A stretch of 64,000 nucleotides of DNA. Origin: Symsagittifera roscoffensis (lineage: Eukaryota; Xenacoelomorpha; Acoela; Convolutidae). The notes beneath the pieces were generated by a model that worked only from the letters and a program-made list of their open reading frames with translations, made no database searches and had not been told where the DNA came from. Location of the stretch: assembly GCF_963678635.1 (NCBI RefSeq), contig NC_087064.1:3473926-3537925 (forward strand), in the 5' to 3' direction. Below are positions 9,637 to 20,900 of this stretch, piece by piece (position 1 is the stretch's first letter; every line of letters begins with the position of its first letter). The translations under genes were made by a program, and so were the position numbers.

Positions 9637-11373
9637 ATGGAAGCTGAAACAGATAACGAACCTAGATCGAGTCAAGCCGCGGTTACTTTTAACTGCTCGG
9701 TGTGCACGATGACAATAACTGATTTGAAACTGAAGTTTAGATGTACAACGTGTGAACAAGCGAAAAGCGCCGATTCCTCCGACCAAGGCTCAGATTTTCT
9801 CATGTGTGAAATTTGTATTCAAACGCATACAAGGAGAAAACATGATGTTTTGGACTACAAACAAATGAAAGCTATCGTATGTCAGCAGCATTTCGTAGTT
9901 TGCAGCTCTTTTTGTGTAGATTGCGATCAACTGATTTGTAATATGTGCGTTGCACAAAAACACGCAATCGAAGGACACCAAATTGTTCCGCTAGAGAAAC
10001 AAGCCAACGAAATAAAAGCGAAAGTGCATGAAGCTTTAAGCGGTATTGACAAAGAATACAAGCCAATTGTCAAAAATTTAGCCAGCGCTAAAAAATTTGC
10101 TGATAAGGTGAAAAAAATGGGTGTAGACATGTCACACGATGATGGTATCAAAGTTAAACTCAGTCAATTGTTTCAAGATGTTTTAGAAGAAGTAGACGAA
10201 GACATCAAGTCTGTTGTAGAATCTGCGAGCTCAAATGAATCGAGAGCCAACGACTTCGTTAAGAAATTAGAAGAAGTTCGCGATTCTGCTGAGTCGAAGC
10301 AACGTAAATGGAGAGAGTTGCTTAGCTTCTCAGATGGTCGTCTGGTCAAAGAATTTGATCTGAATTCACTCGAAATTTTAACTGATGACGTTGATGGCAG
10401 TTTAATTTGCGATGAATCTTTTGGCTCAAACGAAGTTCTTGCTGTCGAAAACAGTCTGAAAGAATCCTTGGAACTCACTTTGAAAGCGTTCACAGATGAA
10501 ATGGTCGAAGTGCTTACTTCAATCGCTGAAAGTGGAATCGATGGTAATTCGTCCAAATTACCATTACCTGTTGATTGTAATTATTTCAAAAATTACCCGA
10601 ACAAAAAAATTGAAATGGCGGCTTCTGACTCCCATTTATGTATTGCACACTTCCGTGAAAACAGCCATTACATTTCATTCCAATTTATTGACAAGAGTGA
10701 TAAAGCAACATTGAAGTGTGTTAAGGATGTAGATGGCAAGTTTTTCCGACTGTTTTCCTGTTTCGGAGGCGTGGTGTTTCAAGTTGGCGAAAAAAGCTAC
10801 CATGCTTTCAAGACCTCGGAGGGGAAAATTCAGCTGGTTGATCGGTGGGAAATAGATGTACCCAACGTAAAAGGATTCTATTATCACAAAGGAGCCTTTC
10901 AGCATCACTTTTATATATTATCGGCTACAGCAAGCTGGACGTGGCAGTGTGCAGATAATTTGCGCGAAGACATTCGTATCGGTCCTGCTGATAAGTTTGC
11001 TGTTTCCTCGAATATAGTTCCAAATTCGTTTTACATGGCGCATTCCAACCAGCCTGATAGAATTAAATTATATATTATGAAAGATCAGCGTGGTCTTAGA
11101 GGTGCAGGTCAATTGAACGCTCAGACTGTTCAGCCTGTCACCAACATTGCTTTTGAATTGTTTAATGAACAACCTGTTCTCATTGCGTATTCCATATCGG
11201 AAAACGAAGTTCGATTTGCCTATATGCATTACAACGGTGATTTTTCTACTGGGGAAACTTTCAGCAAAACAGTCAATTTGAAATCAGTTTTGGATATTCA
11301 GTTCTTCAATTCGGACTGTTATTTTCTCACGCAGAAAGGAGACGTCATTCGTCAGAAAAATTTCTTCACTTAG
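9637..11373 (+). CDS. B-box (TRIM-like, RING-less) zinc-finger protein, intronless
   Basis: A 578-residue protein is predicted from the ATG at 9637. That start is the first Met after the transposon end; the open frame extends further 5' only through the HINE-like element. An N-terminal B-box1-type zinc module uses C20, C23, C36, C39, C57, C60, H64 and H69. A B-box2 follows with C82, H85, C93, C96, C101, C104, H109 and H114, fitting CxxHx7CxxCx4CxxCx4Hx4H. Residues about 115-315 are Lys/Glu-rich and coiled-coil-like. The last 250 residues look beta-rich (many aromatic and short strand-like segments), suggesting a propeller or other ligand-binding fold that I cannot name. No RING precedes the B-boxes, so E3 ligase activity is not supported. 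The lack of introns, against the multi-exon genes nearby, suggests a retrocopy or captured gene. Function is unknown; TRIM-family proteins commonly act as multimeric scaffolds. Confidence 0.85.
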   Translation: MEAETDNEPRSSQAAVTFNCSVCTMTITDLKLKFRCTTCEQAKSADSSDQGSDFLMCEICIQTHTRRKHDVLDYKQMKAIVCQQHFVVCSSFCVDCDQLICNMCVAQKHAIEGHQIVPLEKQANEIKAKVHEALSGIDKEYKPIVKNLASAKKFADKVKKMGVDMSHDDGIKVKLSQLFQDVLEEVDEDIKSVVESASSNESRANDFVKKLEEVRDSAESKQRKWRELLSFSDGRLVKEFDLNSLEILTDDVDGSLICDESFGSNEVLAVENSLKESLELTLKAFTDEMVEVLTSIAESGIDGNSSKLPLPVDCNYFKNYPNKKIEMAASDSHLCIAHFRENSHYISFQFIDKSDKATLKCVKDVDGKFFRLFSCFGGVVFQVGEKSYHAFKTSEGKIQLVDRWEIDVPNVKGFYYHKGAFQHHFYILSATASWTWQCADNLREDIRIGPADKFAVSSNIVPNSFYMAHSNQPDRIKLYIMKDQRGLRGAGQLNAQTVQPVTNIAFELFNEQPVLIAYSISENEVRFAYMHYNGDFSTGETFSKTVNLKSVLDIQFFNSDCYFLTQKGDVIRQKNFFT

Positions 11374-11472
11374 CTGAGCTGAGATTCAAATGAAGCCTAG
11401 TGTTTCAAATAGACAAGTAGATCGTTCCTTTCATACATATTTCTATACATAATTCTAATCTATACATATTTC

Positions 11473-11478
11473 AATAAA
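11473..11478 (+). terminator. Probable polyadenylation signal of the B-box gene
   Basis: AATAAA lies 100 bp after the stop codon. It falls inside the first unit of the 110-bp satellite array, and the same hexamer recurs in nearly every later unit. Confidence 0.55.
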
Positions 11479-11572
11479 ATGAATTAGCCGTCTATTTTTC
11501 TATTAGTAGAGCGTTATATACTGTTTAGCTAGATGGAAATTTTTGTACAGGGAGGTGTTTGAGGGTAGCTTA

Positions 11573-12240
11573 TACATATTTTAATAAAATGAATCAGCCG
11601 TCTATTTTTCTATTAGTAGAGCGTTATATACTGTTTAGCTAGATGGAAATTTTTTGTACAGGGAGGTGTTTGAGGGTAGCTCATACATATTTTAATAAAA
11701 TGAATCAGCCGTCTAGTTTTCTATTAGTAGAGCGTTATATACTGTTTAGCTAGATGGAAATTTTTGTACAGGGAGGTGTTTGAGGGTAGCTTATACATAT
11801 TTTAATAAAATGAATCAGCCGTCTATTTTTCTATTAGTAGAGCGTTATATACTGTTTAGCTAGATGGAAATTTTTTGTACAGGGAGGTGTTTGAGGGTAG
11901 CTCATACATATTTTAATAAAATGAATCAGCCGTCTAGTTTTCTATTAGTAGAGCGTTACATACTGTTTAGCTAGATGGAAATTTTTGTACAGGGAGGTGT
12001 TTGAGGGTAGCTTATACATATTTTAATAAAATGAATCAGCCGTCTATTTTTCTATTAGTAGAGCGTTATATACTGTTTAGCTAGATGGAAATTTTTTGTA
12101 CAGGGAGGTGTTTGAGGGTAGCTCATACATATTTTAATAAAATGAATCAGCCGTCTAGTTTTCTATTAGTAGAGCGTTATATACTGTTTAGCTAGATGGA
12201 AATTTTTGTACAGGGAGGTGTTTGAGGATAGCTTATACAT
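11573..12240 (+). repeat. Higher-order satellite block, dimeric period 221 bp
   Basis: Two unit types alternate. The variant GCTCATACAT recurs at about 11681, 11902 and 12123 (221-bp steps), each time paired with the longer T-run. Confidence 0.85.
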
Positions 12241-13620
12241 ATTTTAATAAAATGAAACAGCCGTCTATTTTTCTATTAGTAGAGCGTTATATACTGTTTA
12301 GCTAGATAGAAATTTTTGTACAGGGAGGTGTTTGAGGGTAGTTTTTACATATTTTAATAAAATGAATCAGCCGTCTATTTTTCTATTAGTAGAGCGTTAT
12401 ATACTGTTTAGCTAGATGGAAATTTTTGTACAGGGAGGTGTTTGAGGGTAGCTTATACATATTTTAAGAAAATGAATCAGCCGTCTATTTTTCTATTAGT
12501 AGAGCGTTACATACTGTTTAGCTAGATGGAAATTTTTGTACAGGGAGGTGTTTGAGGGTAGCTTATACATATTTTATTAAAATGAATCAGCCGTCTATTT
12601 TTCTATTAGTAGAGCGTTATATACTGTTTAGCTAGATGGGAATTTTTGTACAGGGAGGTGTTTGAGGGTAGCTTATACATATTTTAATAAAATGAATCAG
12701 CCGTCTTTTTTTCTATTAGTAGAGCGTTATATACTGTTTAGCTAGATGGAAATTTTTGTACAGGGATGTGTTTGAGGGTAGCTCATACATATTTTAATAA
12801 AATGAATCAGCCGTCTATTTTTCTATTAGTAGAGCGTTATATACTGTTTAGCTAGATGGAAATTTTTGTACAGGGAGGTGTTTGAGGGTAGCTTATACAT
12901 ATTTTAATAAAATGAATCAGCCGTCTATTTTTCTATTAGTAGAGCGTTATATACTGTTTAGCTAGATGGAAATTTTTTGTACAGGGAGGTGTTTGAGGGT
13001 AGCTTATACATATTTTAACAAAATGAATCAGCCGTCTAGTTTTCTATTAGTAGAGCGTTATATACAGCGTTATATACTGTTTAGCTAGATGGAAATTTTT
13101 GTACAGGGAGGTGTTTGACGGTAGCTTATACATATTTTAATAAAATGAATCAGCCGTCTATTTTTCTATTAGTAGAGCGTTTTATACTGTTTAGCTAGAT
13201 GGAAATTTTTGTACAGGGAGGTGTTTGAGGTTAGCTTATACATATTTTAATAAAATGAATCAGCCGTCTAGTTTTCTATTAGTAGAGCGTTATATACTGT
13301 TTAGCTAGATGGAAATTTTTGTACAGGGAGGTGTTTGAGGGTAGCTTATACATATTTTAATAAATGAATCAGCCGTCTATTTTTCTATTAGTAGAGCGTT
13401 ATATACTGTTTAGCTAGATGGAAATTTTTGTACAGGGAGGTGTTTGAGGGTAGCTTATACATATTTTAATAAAATGAATCAGCCGTCTATTTTTCTATTA
13501 GTAGAGCGTTATATACTGTTTAGCTAGATGGAAATTTTTGTACAGGGAGGTGTTTGAGGGTAGCTTATACATATTTTAATAAAATGAATCAGCCGTCTAG
13601 TTTTCTATTAGTAGAGCGTT

Positions 13621-14770
13621 ATATACAGCGTTATATACTGTTTAGCTAGATGGAAATTTTTGTACAGGGAGGTGTTTGAGGGTAGCTTATACATATTTTA
13701 ATAAAATGAATCAGCCGTCTATTTTTCTATTAGTAGAGCGTTATATACTGTTTAGCTAGATGGAAATTTTTTGTACAGGGAGGTGTTTGAGGGTAGCTTT
13801 TACATATTTTAATAAAATGAATCAGCCGTCTAGTTTTCTATTAGTAGAGCGTTATATACAGCGTTATATACTGTTTAGCTAGATGGAAATTTTTGTACAG
13901 GGAGGTGTTTGAGGGTAGCTTATACATACTTTAATAAAATGAATCAGCCGTCTATTTTTCTATTAGTATAGCGTTTTATACTGTTTAGCTAGATGGAAAT
14001 TTTTGTACAGGGAGGTGTTTGAGGGTAGCTTATACATATTTTAATAAAATGAATCAGCCGTCTAGTTTTCTATTAGTAGAGCGTTATATACTGTTTAGCT
14101 AGATGGAAATTTTTGTACAGGGAGGTGTTTGAGGGTAGCTTATACATATTTTAATAAAATGAATCAGCCGTCTAGTTTTCTATTAGTAGAGCGTTATATA
14201 CAGCGTTATATACTGTTTAGCTAGATGGAAATTTTTGTACAGGGAGGTGTTTGAGGGTAGCTTATACATATTTTAATAAAATGAATCAGCCGTCTATTTT
14301 TCTATTAGTAGAGCGTTATATACTGTTTAGCTAGATGGAAATTTTTTGTACAGGGAGGTGTTTGAGGGTAGCTTTTACATATTTTAATAAAATGAATCAG
14401 CCGTCTAGTTTTCTATTAGTAGAGCGTTATATACAGCGTTATATACTGTTTAGCTAGATGGAAATTTTTGTACAGGGAGGTGTTTGAGGGTAGCTTATAC
14501 ATACTTTAATAAAATGAATCAGCCGTCTATTTTTCTATTAGTATAGCGTTTTATACTGTTTAGCTAGATGGAAATTTTTGTACAGGGAGGTGTTTGAGGG
14601 TAGCTTATACATATTTTAATAAAATGAATCAGCCGTCTAGTTTTCTATTAGTAGAGCGTTATATACTGTTTAGCTAGATGGAAATTGTTGTACAGGGAGG
14701 TGTTTGAGGGTAGCTTAAACATATTTTAATAAAATGAATCAGCCGTCTATTTTTCTATTAGTAGAGCGTT
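13621..14770 (+). repeat. Higher-order satellite block, period 575 bp, two copies
   Basis: The insertion junction ATATACAGCG occurs at 13621 and 13854 and again at 14196 and 14429, exactly 575 bp later in both cases. The variant TATAGCGTTTTATAC at about 13967 likewise recurs at 14542. The insertion is a short duplication of AGCGTTATATAC within a unit; it also occurs once earlier, near 13056. Confidence 0.85.
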
Positions 14771-14914
14771 ATATACTGTTTAGCTAGATGGAAATTTTTG
14801 TACAGGGAGGTGTTTGAGGGTAGCTTATACATATTTTAATAAAATGAATCAGCCGTCTATTTTTCTATTAGTAGAGCGTTATATACTGTTTAGCTAGATG
14901 GAAATTTTTGTACA

Positions 14915-17120
14915 GGGAAGTGTTTGAGGGTAGCTTATACATATTTTAATGAAATGAATCAGCCATCTATTTTTCTTTTAGTAGAGCGTTATATACTGTT
15001 TAGCTAGATGGAAATTTTTCTACAGGGAGGTGTTTGAGGGTAGCTTATAAATATTTTAATAAAATGAATCAGCCGTCTATTTTTCTATTAGTAGAGCGTT
15101 ATATACTGTTTAGCTAGATAGAAATTTTTTTGTACAGGGAGGTGTTTGAGGGTAGCTTATACATATGTTAATAAAATGAATCAGCCGTCTATTTTTCTAT
15201 TAGTAGAGCGTTATATACTGTTTAGCTAGATGGAAATTTTTTGTACAGGGAAGTGTTTGAGGGTAGCTTATACATATTTTAATGAAATGAATCAGCCATC
15301 TATTTTTCTTTTAGTAGAGCGTTATATACTGTTTAGCTAGATTGAAATTTTTCTACAGGGAGGTGTTTGAGGGTAGCTTATAAATATTTTAATAAAATGA
15401 ATCAGCCGTCTATTTTTCTATTAGTAGAGCGTTATATACTGTTTAGCTAGATAGAAATTTTTGTACAGGGAGGTGTTTGAGGGTAGCTTATACATATTTT
15501 AATAAAATGAATCAGCCGTCTAGTTTTCTATTAGTAGAGCGTTATATACTGTTTAGCTAGATGGAAATTTTTGTACAGGGAGGTGTTTGAGGGTAGCTTA
15601 TACCTATTTTAATAAAATGAATCAGCCGTCTATTTTTCTATTAGTAGAGCGTTATATACTGTTTAGCTAGATGGAAATTTTTGTACAGGGAGGTGTTTGA
15701 GGGTAGCTTATACATATTTTAATAAAATGAATCAGCCGTCTATTTTTCTATTAGTAGAGCGTTATATACTGTTTAGCTAGATGGAAATTTTTGTACAGGG
15801 AGGTGTTTGAGGGTAGCTTATACATATTTTAATGAAATGAATCAGCCATCTATTTTTCTTTTAGAAGAGCATTATATACTGTTTAGCTAGATGGAAATTT
15901 TTGTACAGGGAGGTGTTTGAGGGTAGCTTATACATATTTTAATAAAATAAATCAGCCGTCTATTTTTCTATTAGTAGAGCGTTATATACTGTTTAGCTAG
16001 ATGGAAATTTTTGTACAGGGAAGTGTTTGAGGGTAGCTTATACATATTTTAATGAAATGAATCAGCCATCTATTTTTCTTTTAGTAGAGCGTTATATACT
16101 GTTTAGCTAGATGGAAATTTTTCTACAGGGAGGTGTTTGAGGGTAGCTTATAAATATTTTAATAAAATGAATCAGCCGTCTATTTTTCTATTAGTAGAGC
16201 GTTATATACTGTTTAGCTAGATAGAAATTTTTTTGTACAGGGAGGTGTTTGAGGGTAGCTTATACATATGTTAATAAAATGAATCAGCCGTCTATTTTTC
16301 TATTAGTAGAGCGTTATATACTGTTTAGCTAGATGGAAATTTTTTGTACAGGGAAGTGTTTGAGGGTAGCTTATACATATTTTAATGAAATGAATCAGCC
16401 ATCTATTTTTCTTTTAGTAGAGCGTTATATACTGTTTAGCTAGATTGAAATTTTTCTACAGGGAGGTGTTTGAGGGTAGCTTATAAATATTTTAATAAAA
16501 TGAATCAGCCGTCTATTTTTCTATTAGTAGAGCGTTATATACTGTTTAGCTAGATAGAAATTTTTGTACAGGGAGGTGTTTGAGGGTAGCTTATACATAT
16601 TTTAATAAAATGAATCAGCCGTCTAGTTTTCTATTAGTAGAGCGTTATATACTGTTTAGCTAGATGGAAATTTTTGTACAGGGAGGTGTTTGAGGGTAGC
16701 TTATACCTATTTTAATAAAATGAATCAGCCGTCTATTTTTCTATTAGTAGAGCGTTATATACTGTTTAGCTAGATGGAAATTTTTGTACAGGGAGGTGTT
16801 TGAGGGTAGCTTATACATATTTTAATAAAATGAATCAGCCGTCTATTTTTCTATTAGTAGAGCGTTATATACTGTTTAGCTAGATGGAAATTTTTGTACA
16901 GGGAGGTGTTTGAGGGTAGCTTATACATATTTTAATGAAATGAATCAGCCATCTATTTTTCTTTTAGAAGAGCATTATATACTGTTTAGCTAGATGGAAA
17001 TTTTTGTACAGGGAGGTGTTTGAGGGTAGCTTATACATATTTTAATAAAATAAATCAGCCGTCTATTTTTCTATTAGTAGAGCGTTATATACTGTTTAGG
17101 TAGATGGAAATTTTTGTACA
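14915..17120 (+). repeat. Higher-order satellite block, period 1103 bp, two copies
   Basis: Rare variants recur with a constant 1103-bp offset: GGGAAGTGTTTG at 14915 and 16018, ATAGAAATTTTTTTG at 15118 and 16221, ACATATGTTAATA at 15161 and 16264, and AGAAGAGCATTATATAC near 15863 and 16966. Each block is ten basic units. The edges are approximate because neighbouring units are so alike. Confidence 0.88.
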
Positions 17121-17969
17121 GGGAGGTGTTTGAGGGTAGCTTATACATATTTTAATAAAATGAATCAGCCGTCTATTTTTCTATTAGTAGAGCGTTATAT
17201 ACTGTTTAGCTAGATGGAAATTTTTGTACAGGGAGGTGTTTGAGGGTAGCTTACACATATTTTAATAAAATGAATCAGCCGTCTATTTTTCTATTAGTAG
17301 AAGGTTATATACTGTTTAGCTAGATGGAAATTTTTTGTACAGGGAGTTGTTTGAGGGTAGCTTATACATATTTTAATAAAATGAATCAGCCGTCTAGTTT
17401 TCTATTAATAGAGCGTTATATACTGTTTAGCTAGATGGAAATTTTTGTACAAGGAGGTGTTTGAGGGTAGCTTATACATATTTTAATAAAATGAATCAGC
17501 CGTCTATTTTTCTATTAGAAGAGCGTTATATACTGTTTAGCTAGATGGAAGTTTTTGTACAGGGAGGTGGTTGAGGGTAGCTTATATATATTTTAATAAA
17601 ATGAATCAGCCGTCTATTTTTCTATTAGTAGAGCGTTATATACTGCTTAGCTAGATGGAAATTTTTCGTACAGGGAGGTGTTTGAGGGTAGCTTATACAT
17701 ATTTTAATAAAATGAATTAGCCGTCTATTTTTCTATTAGTAGAGCGTTATATACTGTTTAGCTATAACTTTTGTACAGGGATGGAAATTTTTGTACAGGG
17801 AGGTGTTTGAGGATAGCTTATACATATTTTAATAAAATGAATCAGCCGTCTATTTTTCTATTAGTAGAGCGTTATACACTGTTTAGCTAGATGAAAATTT
17901 TTGTACAGGGAGGTGTTTGAGGGTAGCTTATACATATTTTAATAAAATGAATCAGCCGTCTATTTTTCT

Positions 17970-20900
17970 ATTAGTAGAGCGTTATATACTGTTTAGCTAG
18001 ATGGAAATTTTTGTACAGGGAGGTGTTTGAGGGTAGCTTATACATATTTTAATAAAATGAATCAGCCGTCTTTTTTTCTATTAGTAGAGCGTTATATACT
18101 CTTTAGCTAGATGGAATTTTTTCGTACAGGGAGGTGTTTGAGGGTAGCTTATACATATTTTAATAAAATGAATCAGCCGTCTATTTTTCTATTAGTAGAG
18201 CGTTATATACTGTTTAGCTAGATGGAAATTTTGTACAGGGAGGTGTTTGAGGGTAGCTTAAACATATTTTAATAAAATGAATCAGCCGTCTATTTTTCTA
18301 TTAGTAGAGCGTTATATACTCTTTAGCTAGATGGAAATTTTTGTACAGGGAGGTGTTTGAGGGTAGCTTATACATATTTTAATAAAATGAATCAGCCGTC
18401 TATTTTTCTATTAGTTGAGCGTTATATACTGTTTAGCTAGATGGAAATTTTTTGTACAGGGAGATGTTTGAGTGTAGCTTATACATATTTTAATAAAATG
18501 AATCAGCCGTCTTTTTTTCTATTAGTAGAGCGTTATATAATGTTTAGCTAGATGGAAATTGTTGTACAGGGAGGTGTTTGAGGGTAGCTTATACATATTT
18601 TAATAAAATGAATCAGCCGTCTATTTTTCTATTAGCAGAGCGTTATATACTGTTTAGCTAGATAAACATTTTTCCTACAGGGAGGTGTTTGAGGGTAGCT
18701 TATACATATTTTAATAAATTGAATCAGCCGTCTATTTTTCTATTAGTAGAGCGTTATATACTGTTTAGCTAGATGGAAATTTTTCCTACAGGGAGGTGTT
18801 TGAGGGTAGCTTATACATATTTTAATAAAATGAATTAGCCGTCTATTCTTCTATTAGTAGAGCGTTATATACTGTTTAGCTATAACTTTTGTACAGGAAT
18901 GGAAATTTTTGTACAGGGAGGTGTTTGAGGATAGCTTATACATATTTTAATAAAATGAATCAGCCGTCTATTTTTCTATTAGTAGAGCGTTATATACTGT
19001 TTAGCTAGATGGAAATTTTTGTACAGGGAGGTGTTTGAGGGTAGCTTATACATATTTTAATAAAATGAATCAGCCGTCTATTTTTCTATTAGTAGAGCGT
19101 TATATACTATTTAGCTAGATGGAAATTTTTGTACAGGGAGGTGTTTGAGGGTAGCTTATACATATTTTAATAAAATGAATCAGCCGTCTTTATTTCTATT
19201 AGTAGAGCGTTATATACTCTTTAGCTAGATGGAATTTTTTCGTACAGGGAGGTGTTTGAGGGTAGCTTATACATATTTTAATAAAATGAATCAGCCGTCT
19301 ATTTTTCTATTAGTAGAGCGTTATATACTGTTTAGCTAGATGGAAATTTTTGTACAGGGAGGTGTTTGAGGGTAGCTTATACATATTTTAATAAAATGAA
19401 TCAGCCGTCTATTTTTCTATTAGTAGAGCGTTTTATACTGTTTAGCTAGATGGAAATTTTTGTGCAGGGAGATGTTTGAGGGTAGCTTATACATATTTTA
19501 ATAAAATGAATCAGCCGTCTATTTTTCTATTAGTAGAGCGTTATATACTGTTTAGCTAGATGGAAATTTTTTGTACAGGGAGGTGTTTGAGGGTAGCTTA
19601 TACATATTTTAATAAAATGAATCAGCCGTCTATTTTTCTATTAGTAGAGCGTTATATAATGTTTATATAGATGGAAATTTTTCTACAGGGAGGTGTTTGA
19701 GGGTAGCTTATACATAATTTAAAAAAATGAATCAGCCGTCTATTTTTCTATTAGTAGAGCGTTATATACTGTTTAGCTAGATGGAAATTTTTCCTACAGG
19801 GAGGTGTTTGAGGGTAGCTTATACATATTTTAATAAAATGAATCAGCCGTCTATTTTTCTATTAGTAGAGCGTTATATACTGTTTAGCTAGATGGAAATT
19901 TTTGTACAGGGAGGTGTTAGAAGGTAGCTTATACATATTTTAATAAAATGAATCAGCCGTCTATTTTTCTATAAGTAGAGCGTTATATACTGTTTAGCTA
20001 GATGGAAATTTTTGTACAGGGAGGTGTTTGAGGGTAGCTTAAACATATTTTAATAAAATGAATCAGCCGTCTATTTGTTTATTAGTAGAGCGTTATATAC
20101 TGTTTAGCTGGATGGAAATTTTTGTACAGGGAGGTGTTTGAGGGTAGTTTATACATATTTTAATAAAATGAATCAGCCGTTAATTTTTCTACTAGTAGAG
20201 CGTTATATACTGTTTAGCTAGATGGAAATTTTTGTACAGGGAGGTGTTTGAGGGTAGCTTATACATATTTTAATAAAATGAATCAGCCGTCTATTTTTCT
20301 ATTAGTAGAGCGTTATATACTGTTTAGCTAGATGGAAATTTTTGTACAGGGAGGTGTTTGAGGGTAGCTTATACATATTTTAATAAAATGAATCAGCCGT
20401 CTATTTTTCTATTAGTAGAGCGTTATATACTGTTTAGCTAGATGGAAATTTTTGTACAGGGAGGTGTTTGAGGGTAGCTTATACATATTTTAATAAAATG
20501 AATCAGCCGTCTATTTGTTTATTAGTAGAGCGTTATATACTGTTTAGCTAGATGGAAATTTTTGTACAGGGAGGTGTTTGAGGGTAGCTTATACATATTT
20601 TAATAAAATGAATCAGCCGTCTTTTTTTCTATTAGTAGAGCGTTATATACTCTTTAGCTAGATGGAATTTTTTCGTACAGGGAGGTGTTTGAGGGTAGCT
20701 TATACATATTTTAATAAAATGAATCAGCCGTCTATTTTTCTATTAGTAGAGCGTTATATACTGTTTAGCTAGATGGAAATTTTGTACAGGGAGGTGTTTG
20801 AGGGTAGCTTAAACATATTTTAATAAAATGAATCAGCCGTCTATTTTTCTATTAGTAGAGCGTTATATACTCTTTAGCTAGATGGAAATTTTTGTACAGG

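Noticed and set aside
9559-10908. Antisense and alternate-frame ORFs within the B-box gene
   Set aside because: They are contained in the 578-codon frame with its zinc motifs and have no domains of their own.
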